From positions 1-64,000 of the forward strand of contig DATKSK010000003.1 in NCBI GenBank assembly GCA_035531755.1: a stretch of 64,000 nt of DNA, in the 5' to 3' direction. A program made the translations under genes and the position numbers. Below the pieces are notes generated by a model. It was not told the DNA's origin and made no database searches. It worked only from the letters and a program-made list of their open reading frames with translations. The DNA is from Acidimicrobiales bacterium (GTDB lineage: Bacteria; Actinomycetota; Acidimicrobiia; Acidimicrobiales; UBA8190). Positions 1 through 7,305 of the stretch are shown here, in pieces. Every line of letters starts with the position of its first letter. Positions within the stretch are counted from its first letter, which is position 1.

Positions 1-606
1 TCAGCGTTCGATCGTGGTGTGCTTGAACTCGTTGAGCTCGGGGTGGTTCTCGAGGAGCGACAGGACGCCGTCGATCGTCGAGCGGGCCACGTCGGCATCG
101 CCGCCGGGCCGCGTGGTGATACGGACGAAGACCGCCCGGTCACCCGAGACGAAGGTGGGCACCCCGAAGACGTGATGGTCCGCCACCGCGGCCTCGTGGG
201 CCTTGCGGAACTCGGCACGCGGGCCCCCGCCGGCCACCGTGGCGAGCACGGCGTCGGCGTCGGCCCCGGCACCCGTCAGCACGTCGCGGACGACGGCCTC
301 GTCGCGCACGTCGCGTCCGTGGTCGTGCCGGGTGGAGAACAGCCCGAGGTGCACGTCGAAGAACCGGTCGGGGTCGGTGTCGCGCACCACCAGGCCGGCT
401 TCGATGGCGAGGAGGTGCGACGCCTTGTCCGGGTCGTCCCATACCGGGACGCCGCCCTCCTCCACGTGTGCCTGGGTCAGCGAGAAGGGGGTGAATTCCA
501 CGTCCCAACCCGCACCGCCGCGCAGGCCGGCCACCAGATGCTCGTGGACGTTGCGGGCGAAGGGACAGCGGTAGTCGTAGGTGACGGAGAAGACGGGCGT
601 GCCCAC
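1..606 (-). CDS. DsbA-family thioredoxin-fold oxidoreductase
   Basis: A complete 201-residue thioredoxin-fold protein, GTG start at 606 and TGA at 1-3. A first beta strand runs into YRCPFARN (residues 12-19), so only the first cysteine of the usual CXXC site is present (Cys14) and there is no second Cys. FGVPTFVSG at about residue 147 is the cis-proline loop. The layout resembles the mycothiol-dependent nitroreductase/DsbA group of actinobacteria, which use a thiol cofactor to reduce nitro compounds or disulfides; the substrate here cannot be read. No signal peptide is visible, so it is probably cytoplasmic. It starts 7 bp after the PAP2 gene on the same strand and likely shares its transcript. 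Confidence 0.85.
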   Translation of the reverse strand: MGTPVFSVTYDYRCPFARNVHEHLVAGLRGGAGWDVEFTPFSLTQAHVEEGGVPVWDDPDKASHLLAIEAGLVVRDTDPDRFFDVHLGLFSTRHDHGRDVRDEAVVRDVLTGAGADADAVLATVAGGGPRAEFRKAHEAAVADHHVFGVPTFVSGDRAVFVRITTRPGGDADVARSTIDGVLSLLENHPELNEFKHTTIER

Positions 607-613
607 CTGACGG

Positions 614-1183
614 TCAACGCCGCGGGCGCCCTGTGCATTCCAGGCGGCCCATGACGGCCCCCCCCGGGGCGAGCAGGTGGCGGCCCAGGCGTCCGAGCCC
701 CACGCCCAGGACGGACCCGGCCACGACGTCGGTGGCGTGGTGGAGCCGGAGGTGCACCCGGCTGGCCGAGACGGCGGCCGCGGCGGCGTAGTAGGCGGCG
801 GCAGCCGGGTCGTCCTCGGCGAGCAGCGTGGCCGCGCACCAGGCGGCGAGGGCGTGGCCCGAGGGGAAGCTGGCGGTGCGCGGGATGCGCACGGGAATGG
901 ACCGACCCGACTGTCGGTCCGGCCGCACCCGGCCCACCGCCGACTTGAGCCCGGCGTTCACCACGGGGGTCAGGACCCCGGTGAAGACCACGGCGCGCAC
1001 GGCCAGGGCGCGCCGTGGGCCGGCCCGACGCCCGCGCACCACGCCGGCGAGGAACCACACGAGGCCGTGGTCACCGAGGGCCGACGCCGCGTAGGCCACG
1101 GCGTCGGCGACCCGCCGCCCGCGCCACGGCTCGAACCGCTCGTCGACGAAACGGTCGAACGACTCGACGGCGGACGACAGCAC
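614..1183 (-). CDS. PAP2-superfamily phosphatase
   Basis: A 189-residue membrane phosphatase of the PAP2 (phosphatidic acid phosphatase type 2) superfamily. All three signature blocks are visible: KSAVGRVRPDR (residues 80-90), PSGH (107-110) and SRVHLRLHHATD (141-152), which supply the phosphate-binding Lys/Arg and the two catalytic histidines. Hydrophobic stretches lie between them. Family members dephosphorylate lipid phosphates such as undecaprenyl pyrophosphate or phosphatidate at the membrane. The GTG start at 1183 is supported by a TAGCCT hexamer 6 nt upstream, which suggests a leaderless mRNA. It is followed by the DsbA-like gene 7 bp later. Confidence 0.9.
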   Translation of the reverse strand: MLSSAVESFDRFVDERFEPWRGRRVADAVAYAASALGDHGLVWFLAGVVRGRRAGPRRALAVRAVVFTGVLTPVVNAGLKSAVGRVRPDRQSGRSIPVRIPRTASFPSGHALAAWCAATLLAEDDPAAAAYYAAAAAVSASRVHLRLHHATDVVAGSVLGVGLGRLGRHLLAPGGAVMGRLECTGRPRR

Positions 1184-1189
1184 GGCCGC

Positions 1190-1195
1190 AGGCTA
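1190..1195 (-). promoter_or_regulatory. -10 hexamer (TAGCCT) for PAP2 gene
   Basis: TAGCCT on the minus strand ends 6 nt before the GTG at 1183. Transcription would begin at or next to the start codon, so the message is probably leaderless. Confidence 0.5.
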
Positions 1196-1285
1196 CCGGC
1201 CGCATACCGCCGCCCGGCACCGTGCCGGCCGGCGCGCCGTGGCCGGGACGACGAGCGCACCGGGCCCGGCGATTCGACGACGCGC

Positions 1286-2128
1286 TCAGCCCGCCCGGGC
1301 CACCGGCACGGCGGCACCGTCGGCGGCCGCCGGGGCGTGCTCTGCCGCCTGCGTGGGGTCCCCGCCGTAGACCGGGCACAGCGGCCGGAAGCTGCACCAA
1401 TTGCACAGGGCGGACGGGCGCGGCCGGAAGTCCTCCTGCACGCACGCCCGCGCGATGGCCGACCACACCGCCGTGGTCCGCTGGCGCGTGCCCTTGACCG
1501 CCTGCTCCGAGGGCTCGGCCTCGATGACGAGCGGCTCGCGCAGGTACATGAGCCGGATGCGGCTGGGTCGGCGCCCGAGGACCTGCTCGCAGAGCAAGGC
1601 GTAGAACTGCACGCCGCCGAGCCGCTGGTTCTCCTGGTTGACCGACGGGACGCGCCCCGTCTTGTAGTCGACGACGACCAGCTCGCCGTCGGGCGTGACG
1701 TCCAGGCGGTCGATGATGCCCCGCAGGCGCAGATCGCCCATGGCCGCCTCGAGCGTGAGCTCCACCCCCACGGCGTCCACGGCGTCGGGGTCCTCGAGCC
1801 GGAAGTACCCGTCGAGCAGCGACTGGGCGTCGGCCACGAACGCGTCACGGTCGTCCGCCGACAGGTCGAGGGCGGTGGCGTCGGGGCTCTGGGCGAGCGA
1901 CTCCCAGGCCGCGGCCAGGGCGTGGCGGGCGGCGTCGGGGGTGCGCGCACCCCGGGGGTGGTCCCAGAACAGGCGCTCCAGGGCGCTGTGCACCAGCGTC
2001 CCCTTCACCATGTGGGGCGACGGCTCCTCGGGGACGCGGTCGATCGCCGAGAAGCGGAAGGCGAGCGGGCAGTCCTTGAAGGCGCTCAACTTCGAGGGGG
2101 AGAGCGAACGGGGCAGCGCCAGGGCCAT
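1286..2128 (-). CDS. PD-(D/E)XK nuclease family protein with Fe-S cluster motif (RecB/Cas4-like)
   Basis: A 280-residue nuclease of the RecB/Cas4-type PD-(D/E)XK superfamily. The active site is readable: His47 in GTLVHSAL, Asp140 in GIIDRLD, then Asp154-Tyr-Lys156 (VVVDYKTGR) and Gln174 in VQFYALL. Four cysteines are placed as in AddB/Cas4 iron-sulfur nucleases: Cys20 in KDCPLAF and a C-terminal C-x2-C-x5-C (242, 245, 251), so a [4Fe-4S] cluster is likely. The ATG at 2128 starts directly before MALALPRSLSPSKL, a typical beginning for this family; longer open frame upstream belongs to the preceding hydrolase gene. No CRISPR array or helicase partner is nearby, so general DNA repair is a more likely role than CRISPR adaptation. 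Confidence 0.88.
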   Translation of the reverse strand: MALALPRSLSPSKLSAFKDCPLAFRFSAIDRVPEEPSPHMVKGTLVHSALERLFWDHPRGARTPDAARHALAAAWESLAQSPDATALDLSADDRDAFVADAQSLLDGYFRLEDPDAVDAVGVELTLEAAMGDLRLRGIIDRLDVTPDGELVVVDYKTGRVPSVNQENQRLGGVQFYALLCEQVLGRRPSRIRLMYLREPLVIEAEPSEQAVKGTRQRTTAVWSAIARACVQEDFRPRPSALCNWCSFRPLCPVYGGDPTQAAEHAPAAADGAAVPVARAG

Positions 2129-2135
2129 CGACCGA

Positions 2136-2141
2136 AGGTTA
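2136..2141 (-). promoter_or_regulatory. -10 hexamer (TAACCT) for PD-(D/E)XK nuclease gene
   Basis: TAACCT ends 7 nt before the ATG at 2128. Its first three bases are the TAA stop codon of the upstream hydrolase gene, so stop codon and promoter element would overlap. Confidence 0.4.
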
Positions 2142-3050
2142 CGTCCGGGGTGTGCCGGCCACAGGGACCAGGGCGCCCGCCACCGAGCCCGCCACCGCGT
2201 CGGGGTCCTCGAGCGGCCCGAAGTGGCCGATGCCGGCGAGCACCACCGTCGTCGCCGCCGGCAGGCGCCCCGCATAGGCGGCCAGGAGGTCGGGCCCGAA
2301 CCCGTCGGTGTCGGCGCCGCAGGCCAGGGTCACCGGACAGCGGACCAGGCCCAGCCGGGCGAAGGCGTCGTGGGAGAAGGCGTGGGCGTAGACCGCGGCC
2401 TCGTCCCCCCGGCGGCAGCGCAGCCCGATACCGCCCCCGTCGAGCGGGGCGAACCCGTTGTCGACGTAGGCGGCCAGCGCCTCGGGGTGCAGGCCGTCGA
2501 ACGGGGGCTTGCCCGAGAAGTTGGCGAGGGCCTCGCCCCGCGAGCCGAATCGCGGGCGCCGGCGCAGCGCGCTGGCCGACAGCGGGTTCCGGGCGTATGT
2601 CGGCGCCAGGGGCTCGTCCCCCGGGTAGACGACGGGCTCGAAGCAGTACAGGCCGGCGAAGGTGCCGGGCCGGGCCTCCTCGGCGAGCAGGAGCGACGCC
2701 CCCCCGCAGGAATGGCCGAACCCGACGGCCCCCTCGATGCCCAGGTGGTCGACCACGGCCAGCACGTCGGCGGCGAAGCCGTGCCAGTCGAAGTCCGCAC
2801 CCGGCGGGGGGCCCGAGGCCCCGTGCGCCCGCAGGTCGAGCGCCACGCAGCGGAAGTGGTCGCCGAGGCGGGCGGCCAGGGGGGCCAGGACCGGGCCGCA
2901 GAACCCGGTGGCGTGCACCAGGAGCAGGGGAGGGCCGACGCCCCCGAGCTCGTAGTAGGCCACCGCCACGCCGTCGGGCGTGGTCACGTGGCCAGCCGGG
3001 ACCGCCGGCCGCAACGGGCCGTCGTCGTCGGAGAAGGGTGTCCCGGGCAT
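2139..3050 (-). CDS. alpha/beta-fold hydrolase
   Basis: A 303-residue alpha/beta hydrolase. The nucleophile elbow is GFGHSCGG with Ser114, the oxyanion-hole loop is LLVHATGF (residues 43-50), and the catalytic His is His276 in AGIGHFGPL; an acid is probably in CGADTDG (about 247-249). The substrate is unknown; the family covers esterases, lipases, haloperoxidase-like and epoxide hydrolases. The ATG at 3050 is chosen because a TAGCGT hexamer lies 7 nt upstream and the frame further upstream is antisense to the DedA gene. It is transcribed divergently from the DedA gene across 87 bp. Confidence 0.9.
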   Translation of the reverse strand: MPGTPFSDDDGPLRPAVPAGHVTTPDGVAVAYYELGGVGPPLLLVHATGFCGPVLAPLAARLGDHFRCVALDLRAHGASGPPPGADFDWHGFAADVLAVVDHLGIEGAVGFGHSCGGASLLLAEEARPGTFAGLYCFEPVVYPGDEPLAPTYARNPLSASALRRRPRFGSRGEALANFSGKPPFDGLHPEALAAYVDNGFAPLDGGGIGLRCRRGDEAAVYAHAFSHDAFARLGLVRCPVTLACGADTDGFGPDLLAAYAGRLPAATTVVLAGIGHFGPLEDPDAVAGSVAGALVPVAGTPRT

Positions 3051-3057
3051 CGCGGCG

Positions 3058-3063
3058 ACGCTA
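3058..3063 (-). promoter_or_regulatory. -10 hexamer (TAGCGT) for alpha/beta hydrolase gene
   Basis: TAGCGT on the minus strand ends 7 nt before the ATG at 3050, consistent with a leaderless or near-leaderless transcript. Confidence 0.45.
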
Positions 3064-3137
3064 CCGGGTGCCCGGCCGCCGGCGACGCGGCCCCGGGGGA
3101 GTACCCGTCGCGGGACGGGGCCGACTAGAACAGGCCC

Positions 3138-3836
3138 GTGGAGCACTTCATCTCGCATTGGGGCTACCTGGCCGTCTTCCTCCTCACGGTGGCCGAGGCG
3201 GCCTGCATCCCGATCCCCTCCGAGCTGACGCTGGGCCTGGCCGGGGCCCTCTCGAGCGGGGCCACCCTGTCGGGTGCGGTCGACCACCACCCGCTCAACC
3301 TGGTCCTCGTGATCGTGGTCGGCGTGGCCGGCGAGCTGGTCGGCTCCTTCGTCTCGTACGGCGTGGGCCGCACCGGCGGCCGGGCCTTCGTGGACCGCTT
3401 CGGCCGCTACCTGCTGCTCACCCACCGCGACCTCGACAAGGCCGAGGCCTGGTTCGCCCGGCGCGGGGACTCCGCCGTGCTCGTCGGCCGGGTGGTGCCG
3501 GTGGTGCGGACGTTCATCTCGTTCCCGGCGGGCGTCGCCGAGATGCCCCTGCTGCCCTTCGGCGTGTTCACGGCCATCGGGGTCACCGTCTGGGTGGGCG
3601 TGCTGGCCGGGATCGGCTACTCGCTCGGCAGCAGCTACCACTCCATGGTGAAGGCCTTCGGGGACGCCTCCTACGTCGTCGCCGCCCTGGCGGCCGTCGT
3701 CTTGGTGGCGGCGCTCGTGCACCGCATCCGGGTGGTGCGCACCGAGCAGGCCCAGCGTGGTGCCCGGACCGGCGCGACGCCCCCGGGGACGGCGGGCCCG
3801 GGGGACGGCGACCGCCAGCCGGCCGACCGCGGCTGA
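3138..3836 (+). CDS. DedA family membrane protein
   Basis: A 232-residue integral membrane protein of the DedA (VTT-domain) family. It opens with the typical amphipathic start and an EAACIPIPSE motif (the E-x-P-x-P-x-E class seen in DedA). A FVDRFGRYLL cytoplasmic loop and the GRVVPVVRTFISFPAG motif follow; the latter holds the conserved arginines. DedA proteins act as flippases for phospholipid or undecaprenyl-phosphate carriers, or in proton-motive-force homeostasis. The GTG at 3138 has TAGAAC 6 nt upstream, an imperfect -10. The last 35 residues are a hydrophilic Gly/Pro/Thr tail. A second DedA gene is at 13654-14271. Confidence 0.9.
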   Translation: MEHFISHWGYLAVFLLTVAEAACIPIPSELTLGLAGALSSGATLSGAVDHHPLNLVLVIVVGVAGELVGSFVSYGVGRTGGRAFVDRFGRYLLLTHRDLDKAEAWFARRGDSAVLVGRVVPVVRTFISFPAGVAEMPLLPFGVFTAIGVTVWVGVLAGIGYSLGSSYHSMVKAFGDASYVVAALAAVVLVAALVHRIRVVRTEQAQRGARTGATPPGTAGPGDGDRQPADRG

Positions 3837-3838
3837 TC

Positions 3839-3868
3839 CCCCGACGGCGCGCCGCCGCGGGGTTGTTC
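3839..3868 (+). terminator. probable intrinsic terminator after DedA gene
   Basis: Two bases after the DedA stop codon a GC-rich hairpin can form: CCCCG(A)CGGCG pairs with CGCCGCGGGG around a 3-nt loop with one bulged A. It is followed by TTGTT rather than a full T tract. Folding was judged by eye. Confidence 0.45.
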
Positions 3869-4018
3869 GCGCATCGTCCACGTAGTGTTCGCGCCACGTT
3901 CGCCTGAGGTTCGCCAGGAATTCATCGCCCCGGTGTGGTCGGCGACGACCCTGGACAGAGGCGCAAACGGCCGGATTCGGCCTGCTCGGCGCCCTGAGAC
4001 GGAGCCCGTCGCCTTGAC

Positions 4019-4024
4019 TAGGGT
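4019..4024 (+). promoter_or_regulatory. -10 hexamer (TAGGGT) for the 60-residue gene
   Basis: TAGGGT ends 8 nt before the GTG at 4033; no Shine-Dalgarno sequence is present between them, so the mRNA is probably leaderless. Confidence 0.4.
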
Positions 4025-4032
4025 CTGCGCCC

Positions 4033-4215
4033 GTGGGGCCGTGGCGGTACGGGCTGACGTTGTTGCCGGGGGCGTTGCGCCCCGAGGACACCCGCGACGC
4101 GGGCAGGGTCGACGAGGTGTTGCGCGCCCGTTCCGAGGGCGGCTGGGAGCTCGTGACCGCCGTCACGGCGCGCGACGGCTCGGACCTCCTGGTGTTCCGT
4201 CAGGCCGTCGACTGA
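4033..4215 (+). CDS. small DUF4177-like protein
   Basis: A 60-residue protein starting MGPWRYGLTLL and ending in GGWELVTAVTARDGSDLLVFRQ. The pattern of a short strand, a helix and then GWELV...LVFR is that of the small DUF4177-type proteins, whose function is unknown. The GTG start fits the TAGGGT promoter element 8 nt upstream. It stands alone between the DedA gene and the convergent tyrosine phosphatase gene. Confidence 0.6.
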   Translation: MGPWRYGLTLLPGALRPEDTRDAGRVDEVLRARSEGGWELVTAVTARDGSDLLVFRQAVD

Positions 4216-4285
4216 CCGGCGCGCCCGCCGGCGTCGGAGCGGCACCGGCGCCGAGCGACCATGCCGGGATCACGCCCCGGGGGGC

Positions 4286-5044
4286 TCACCCGTCGAGCAG
4301 CGCGGCGCGCAGCGCTCCGACGGCGTCGGTGACCCCGAGCGTCGCCGCCAGGTCGTCGAACGTGCCGTGCTCGTCCTGGAGCGAGTCCAAGAACCCGTCC
4401 ATCGTCTCGGGAGCCACCGAGATCACCGCGGGCGCATAGCGCCCGACCTCCTCGGCGGCGTCGGCGTACTCGGCCTCGAGGCGCGCCAGCAGGGCCACCA
4501 TGGCCTCGGCGCTCAGCGCGTAGTCCTCCACGATCACCGGTCGCGGCACGCCGAGGAAGCCGAGCACGAGGGCGGCGAGGACGCCGGTGCGGTCCTTGCC
4601 GGCGCTGCAGTGGAACACCGCCGGAAGGGCGCCGGGCTCGGCGAGCACGTGAACGGCACGGGTGAGCGATGCGGAGCCTTCGGTGAAGAGCTGGAGGTAG
4701 CGCGACGTCACGAAGGCGGGCTCGTCGTAGCGGCCGAGGTCCTCGACGGGCGGCAACACGTCGGTGAGCGGGAGGTGGTGGTACTCGACCTCGACGGCGT
4801 CCTCGGGGAACGTCCCGCGCTCCTCGACCTCCCCCGGGGTCCGAAGGTCGATCACCGTCGACAGGCCGAGCCCGACGAGCTGCGCGCAGTCGTCCTCGTC
4901 GAGGCGGGCGAGCCCGTCGGCGCGAAAGAGCATCCGCCAGCGGATGTGCCGACCGTCCGCGGCGGGGTAGCCGCCGAGATCGCGGAAGTTGACGCAGCCC
5001 GTCAGCGACAGTCTGCGGACGGGTGGGGCAGCGCCGTCGGCCAC
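4286..5044 (-). CDS. tyrosine-protein phosphatase (Y_phosphatase3 type)
   Basis: A 252-residue protein-tyrosine/lipid phosphatase. The P-loop VFHCSAGKDRTGV gives catalytic Cys146 and Arg152. The N-terminal NFRDLGGYPAADGR and RSDGL-like RADGLARL blocks are those of the PtpB/Y_phosphatase3 family. The long tail after residue 160 (EDYALSAEAMVALLARLEAEY) is the alpha-helical cap. Relatives dephosphorylate phosphotyrosine or phosphoinositides; the target here is unknown. The GTG start at 5044 is supported by TAGCCT 7 nt upstream. No partner kinase is in the window. Confidence 0.92.
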   Translation of the reverse strand: MADGAAPPVRRLSLTGCVNFRDLGGYPAADGRHIRWRMLFRADGLARLDEDDCAQLVGLGLSTVIDLRTPGEVEERGTFPEDAVEVEYHHLPLTDVLPPVEDLGRYDEPAFVTSRYLQLFTEGSASLTRAVHVLAEPGALPAVFHCSAGKDRTGVLAALVLGFLGVPRPVIVEDYALSAEAMVALLARLEAEYADAAEEVGRYAPAVISVAPETMDGFLDSLQDEHGTFDDLAATLGVTDAVGALRAALLDG

Positions 5045-5051
5045 GAGGCGA

Positions 5052-5057
5052 AGGCTA
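5052..5057 (-). promoter_or_regulatory. -10 hexamer (TAGCCT) for tyrosine phosphatase gene
   Basis: TAGCCT on the minus strand ends 7 nt before the GTG at 5044. The element sits just outside the 3' end of the ABC permease gene, which therefore need not be co-transcribed with the phosphatase. Confidence 0.5.
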
Positions 5058-5065
5058 CCGCAGCG

Positions 5066-5941
5066 TCAGGACAGCACCCGGCGCCGGAAGTTGCGCAACC
5101 CGACGGCGAGGAAGAGCGCGCTGAACGCCACCAGCACCGGGTAGACGACGTACAGGTGCATGTGTGACGCGTCGGTGAACGCGGCGCGCATCCCCTCGTT
5201 CACGTAGATGAGCGGGTTGACGAGGACGATCGTCTGCATCCAGTGCCATCCGCCGATCTTCACCGGCGCCAGCCTGGTCCACTGGTAATAGGTGCCCCCC
5301 AGGAAGGTGATGGGCAGGACGACGAAGCCGAACATGAGGCCGATGTTGCGGGGCTCGAAGGAGGTCCCCAGCAGCAGCCCGAGCGATGTCATGGCGATGC
5401 AGGACAAGGGGACGATGCTGAGCACGGTCCAGACGTGCAGGTGGATGTCGGCCTCGACCCCGGCGGCGTGGACGACCGAGGCGATCGGCAGCACGATGGC
5501 GGCCGACACCAGCCCCTGCACCGCCCCGGAGAGGACCTTCGCCACCGCCACCAGCCAGATCGGGCAGGGCGCCTGCACCCGGTCCTCGATCTCGCGGGTG
5601 AAGCCGAACTCCTGGGCCATCTGCAGGGCCACGGACTGCACGCCCTGGAACATGATGGAGATGCCCACCACCCCGGGGACGAGCACGGTGGCGAACCCCG
5701 ACTCGGCGGCCGCACCCCGGCCCCCGCCGATGCCCTGGCCGATCTTGGGGAAGACGAACAGGAAGACGAAGCACAGCAGGAACGGCTGGACCAGCGTGCG
5801 GATCACGAACTCGCCGAGGTTCTTCCTGAGCACGACCAGGTCGCGCAGCATGAGCGCCTGCAGTGAGACCCAACTGGCGGCGACGGCCGAGCGCGTGGGC
5901 CTGGTCTCTATGTGGAGGGCGGGCGCCGGGGTGGTCACCAT
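5066..5941 (-). CDS. ABC-2 type transporter permease (DrrB-like)
   Basis: A 291-residue ABC-2 permease with about six membrane segments. An amphipathic N-terminus (MLRDLVVLRKN) precedes the first segment. The GLLLGTSFEPRNIGLMFGFVVLPITFLGGTYY region is the conserved ABC-2 block before the last segments. It resembles DrrB/NodJ-type drug or lipid exporters. Its ATG shares a base with the TGA of the ATPase gene (TGATG at 5939-5943), so the two are translationally coupled and form one exporter. The substrate cannot be told from sequence. Confidence 0.92.
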   Translation of the reverse strand: MVTTPAPALHIETRPTRSAVAASWVSLQALMLRDLVVLRKNLGEFVIRTLVQPFLLCFVFLFVFPKIGQGIGGGRGAAAESGFATVLVPGVVGISIMFQGVQSVALQMAQEFGFTREIEDRVQAPCPIWLVAVAKVLSGAVQGLVSAAIVLPIASVVHAAGVEADIHLHVWTVLSIVPLSCIAMTSLGLLLGTSFEPRNIGLMFGFVVLPITFLGGTYYQWTRLAPVKIGGWHWMQTIVLVNPLIYVNEGMRAAFTDASHMHLYVVYPVLVAFSALFLAVGLRNFRRRVLS

Positions 5942-6891
5942 CAGTCGCGCAGGTCCTTTCCGGTGAGGTTGATGAAGACCGTCTCGAGGCTCGGCTCGGC
6001 GACCGACAGGTCGACGACCTCGAGCCCGGCGTCCTCCACCACGTTGACGACCCTGGGCACGATCCGGTCCGACACCGTCACGTGGACCTCGACGCCGTTG
6101 TCGATCTGGCGCGTGCGGGTGACCCCGTCGAGGTCCCGCAGCACGGCGGAGAGCGTGTCGTAGTCCCCGGTGGCCTTGACCGTCACGATGGTGTCGGCTC
6201 CCACGGTGCGCTTCAGCTGGGCCGGGGTGTCGAGAGCGAGGATCTTGCCGTGGTCCATGATCGCCACCCGCGCGCACAGCTGGTCGGCCTCCTCCATGTA
6301 GTGCGTCGTGAGGAGGATGGTCTGGCCCTCGGCGTTGAGCGTGCGCAGCACCTCCCACAGGGCCAGGCGGCTCTGGGGGTCGAGGCCGGCGGTGGGCTCG
6401 TCGAGGAACAGCACCGCCGGCCGGTGGAGGATCGACCGCGCCACCATCAGCCGCTGTGCCATCCCGCCCGACAGGGCGTAGACGGTGGTCTTCGCCCATT
6501 TGGAGAGCTGGAATTGCTCGAGCAGCTCGTCGGCCGCCTGGCGGGACCGGCGGGCGCCGATGCCGAAGAGGCGGCCGTGGAAGTACAGGTTCTCCCACAC
6601 CGACAGCTGACGGTCCAGCGTGTTCTCCTGGCTCACGATCCCGAGGATCTGCTTGGCGAGCGTCGGGTGCGCCACCACGTCGATGCCGCCCACCCAGGCC
6701 CTCCCCGACGTGGGGACGACGCGGGTGGTGAGCATGCCCGCCGTGGTGGTCTTGCCGGCGCCGTTGGGCCCGAGCAAGCCGAAGATCTCGCCGGGGGCGA
6801 CGGTCAGGTCGAGCTCGTCGACGGCCCTGAAGTCGGTGCCCGCATACACCTTGGTCAGGGCCTCGGTGTGGATGACGCCGGCTTCGGCCAC
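5941..6891 (-). CDS. ABC transporter ATP-binding protein (DrrA-like)
   Basis: A 316-residue ATPase: Walker A GPNGAGKTTT (residues 41-50), Q-loop VSQENTLD, signature ALSGGMAQRL, Walker B VLFLDEPTAGLDP and switch His in LLTTHYMEEAD. The C-terminal 90 residues are the DrrA-type extension that pairs with an ABC-2 permease. The GTG at 6891 is preferred over upstream starts because TAGCCT lies 7 nt before it, and the upstream frame belongs to a decayed gene. Coupled to the permease gene by a one-base overlap. Confidence 0.93.
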   Translation of the reverse strand: MAEAGVIHTEALTKVYAGTDFRAVDELDLTVAPGEIFGLLGPNGAGKTTTAGMLTTRVVPTSGRAWVGGIDVVAHPTLAKQILGIVSQENTLDRQLSVWENLYFHGRLFGIGARRSRQAADELLEQFQLSKWAKTTVYALSGGMAQRLMVARSILHRPAVLFLDEPTAGLDPQSRLALWEVLRTLNAEGQTILLTTHYMEEADQLCARVAIMDHGKILALDTPAQLKRTVGADTIVTVKATGDYDTLSAVLRDLDGVTRTRQIDNGVEVHVTVSDRIVPRVVNVVEDAGLEVVDLSVAEPSLETVFINLTGKDLRD

Positions 6892-6898
6892 GGGGCCG

Positions 6899-6904
6899 AG
6901 GCTA
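6899..6904 (-). promoter_or_regulatory. -10 hexamer (TAGCCT) for ABC exporter operon
   Basis: TAGCCT on the minus strand ends 7 nt before the GTG at 6891; leaderless start inferred. Confidence 0.5.
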
Positions 6905-6959
6905 CCGGGTCGGTGCGCCAGGGCGGTGGTCTCGGCGCCGAACGCGGATCGGATGTCGG

Positions 6960-7285
6960 CCCGAGGAGGCTCGTGGACGACGGTAGGCAGTCCTCGTCGT
7001 CGTACCACCAGGAATAGCCGCCGACAGAGTAGGGCAAGGTGATGCGCAGCCCGTAGTCGTACGCCATGACGGAGCGCGCCGCGGCGGCGTCGACGGGCGT
7101 GGCGGGATTGTCCATGCCGACCTCGCCGAAGCCGAGGAGCGCGTTCGGGTACAGGGTGTGCAGCTGCGCGAAGTACGCCGTCCATGCCGCCACGCCGGGC
7201 GGATGCCCTGGCAGTTGTCCTCGTGGTACGACAGCAGGACGTAGGAGAGGCCGGCCCGCACCGTCGGGGACACGAATCGGCGCGT
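6960..7285 (-). pseudogene. frameshifted fragment, possibly of a glycosidase-like secreted protein
   Basis: Two minus-strand frames join into one protein-like sequence: SPTVRAGLSYVLLSYHEDNC (about 7220-7270) continues, after a one-base frame change near 7194-7197, into AAWTAYFAQLHTLYPNALL, GFGEVGMDNP and YSVGGYSWWYDDEDCLP. The pattern of strand, Phe-Gly-Glu, and a Trp/Tyr-rich C-terminus looks like the last part of a TIM-barrel glycoside hydrolase, but I cannot name a family with confidence. The N-terminal part is missing (the membrane protein gene ends at 7306), and there is no clean stop codon at a natural end. I read it as a dead 3' fragment. Confidence 0.5.
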
Positions 7286-7305
7286 CCGGTGCTCGACAGG
7301 GGCGG

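Noticed and set aside
677-3907. A very long plus-strand open frame (over 1000 codons) across 677-3907
   Set aside because: It is antisense to four well-supported minus-strand genes, has an Arg/Gly/Pro-rich translation without motifs, and results from scarce stop codons in GC-rich DNA. The same holds for other long frames such as 21586-24200 on the plus strand and the frames antisense to mreB, rne and the phosphoketolase gene.
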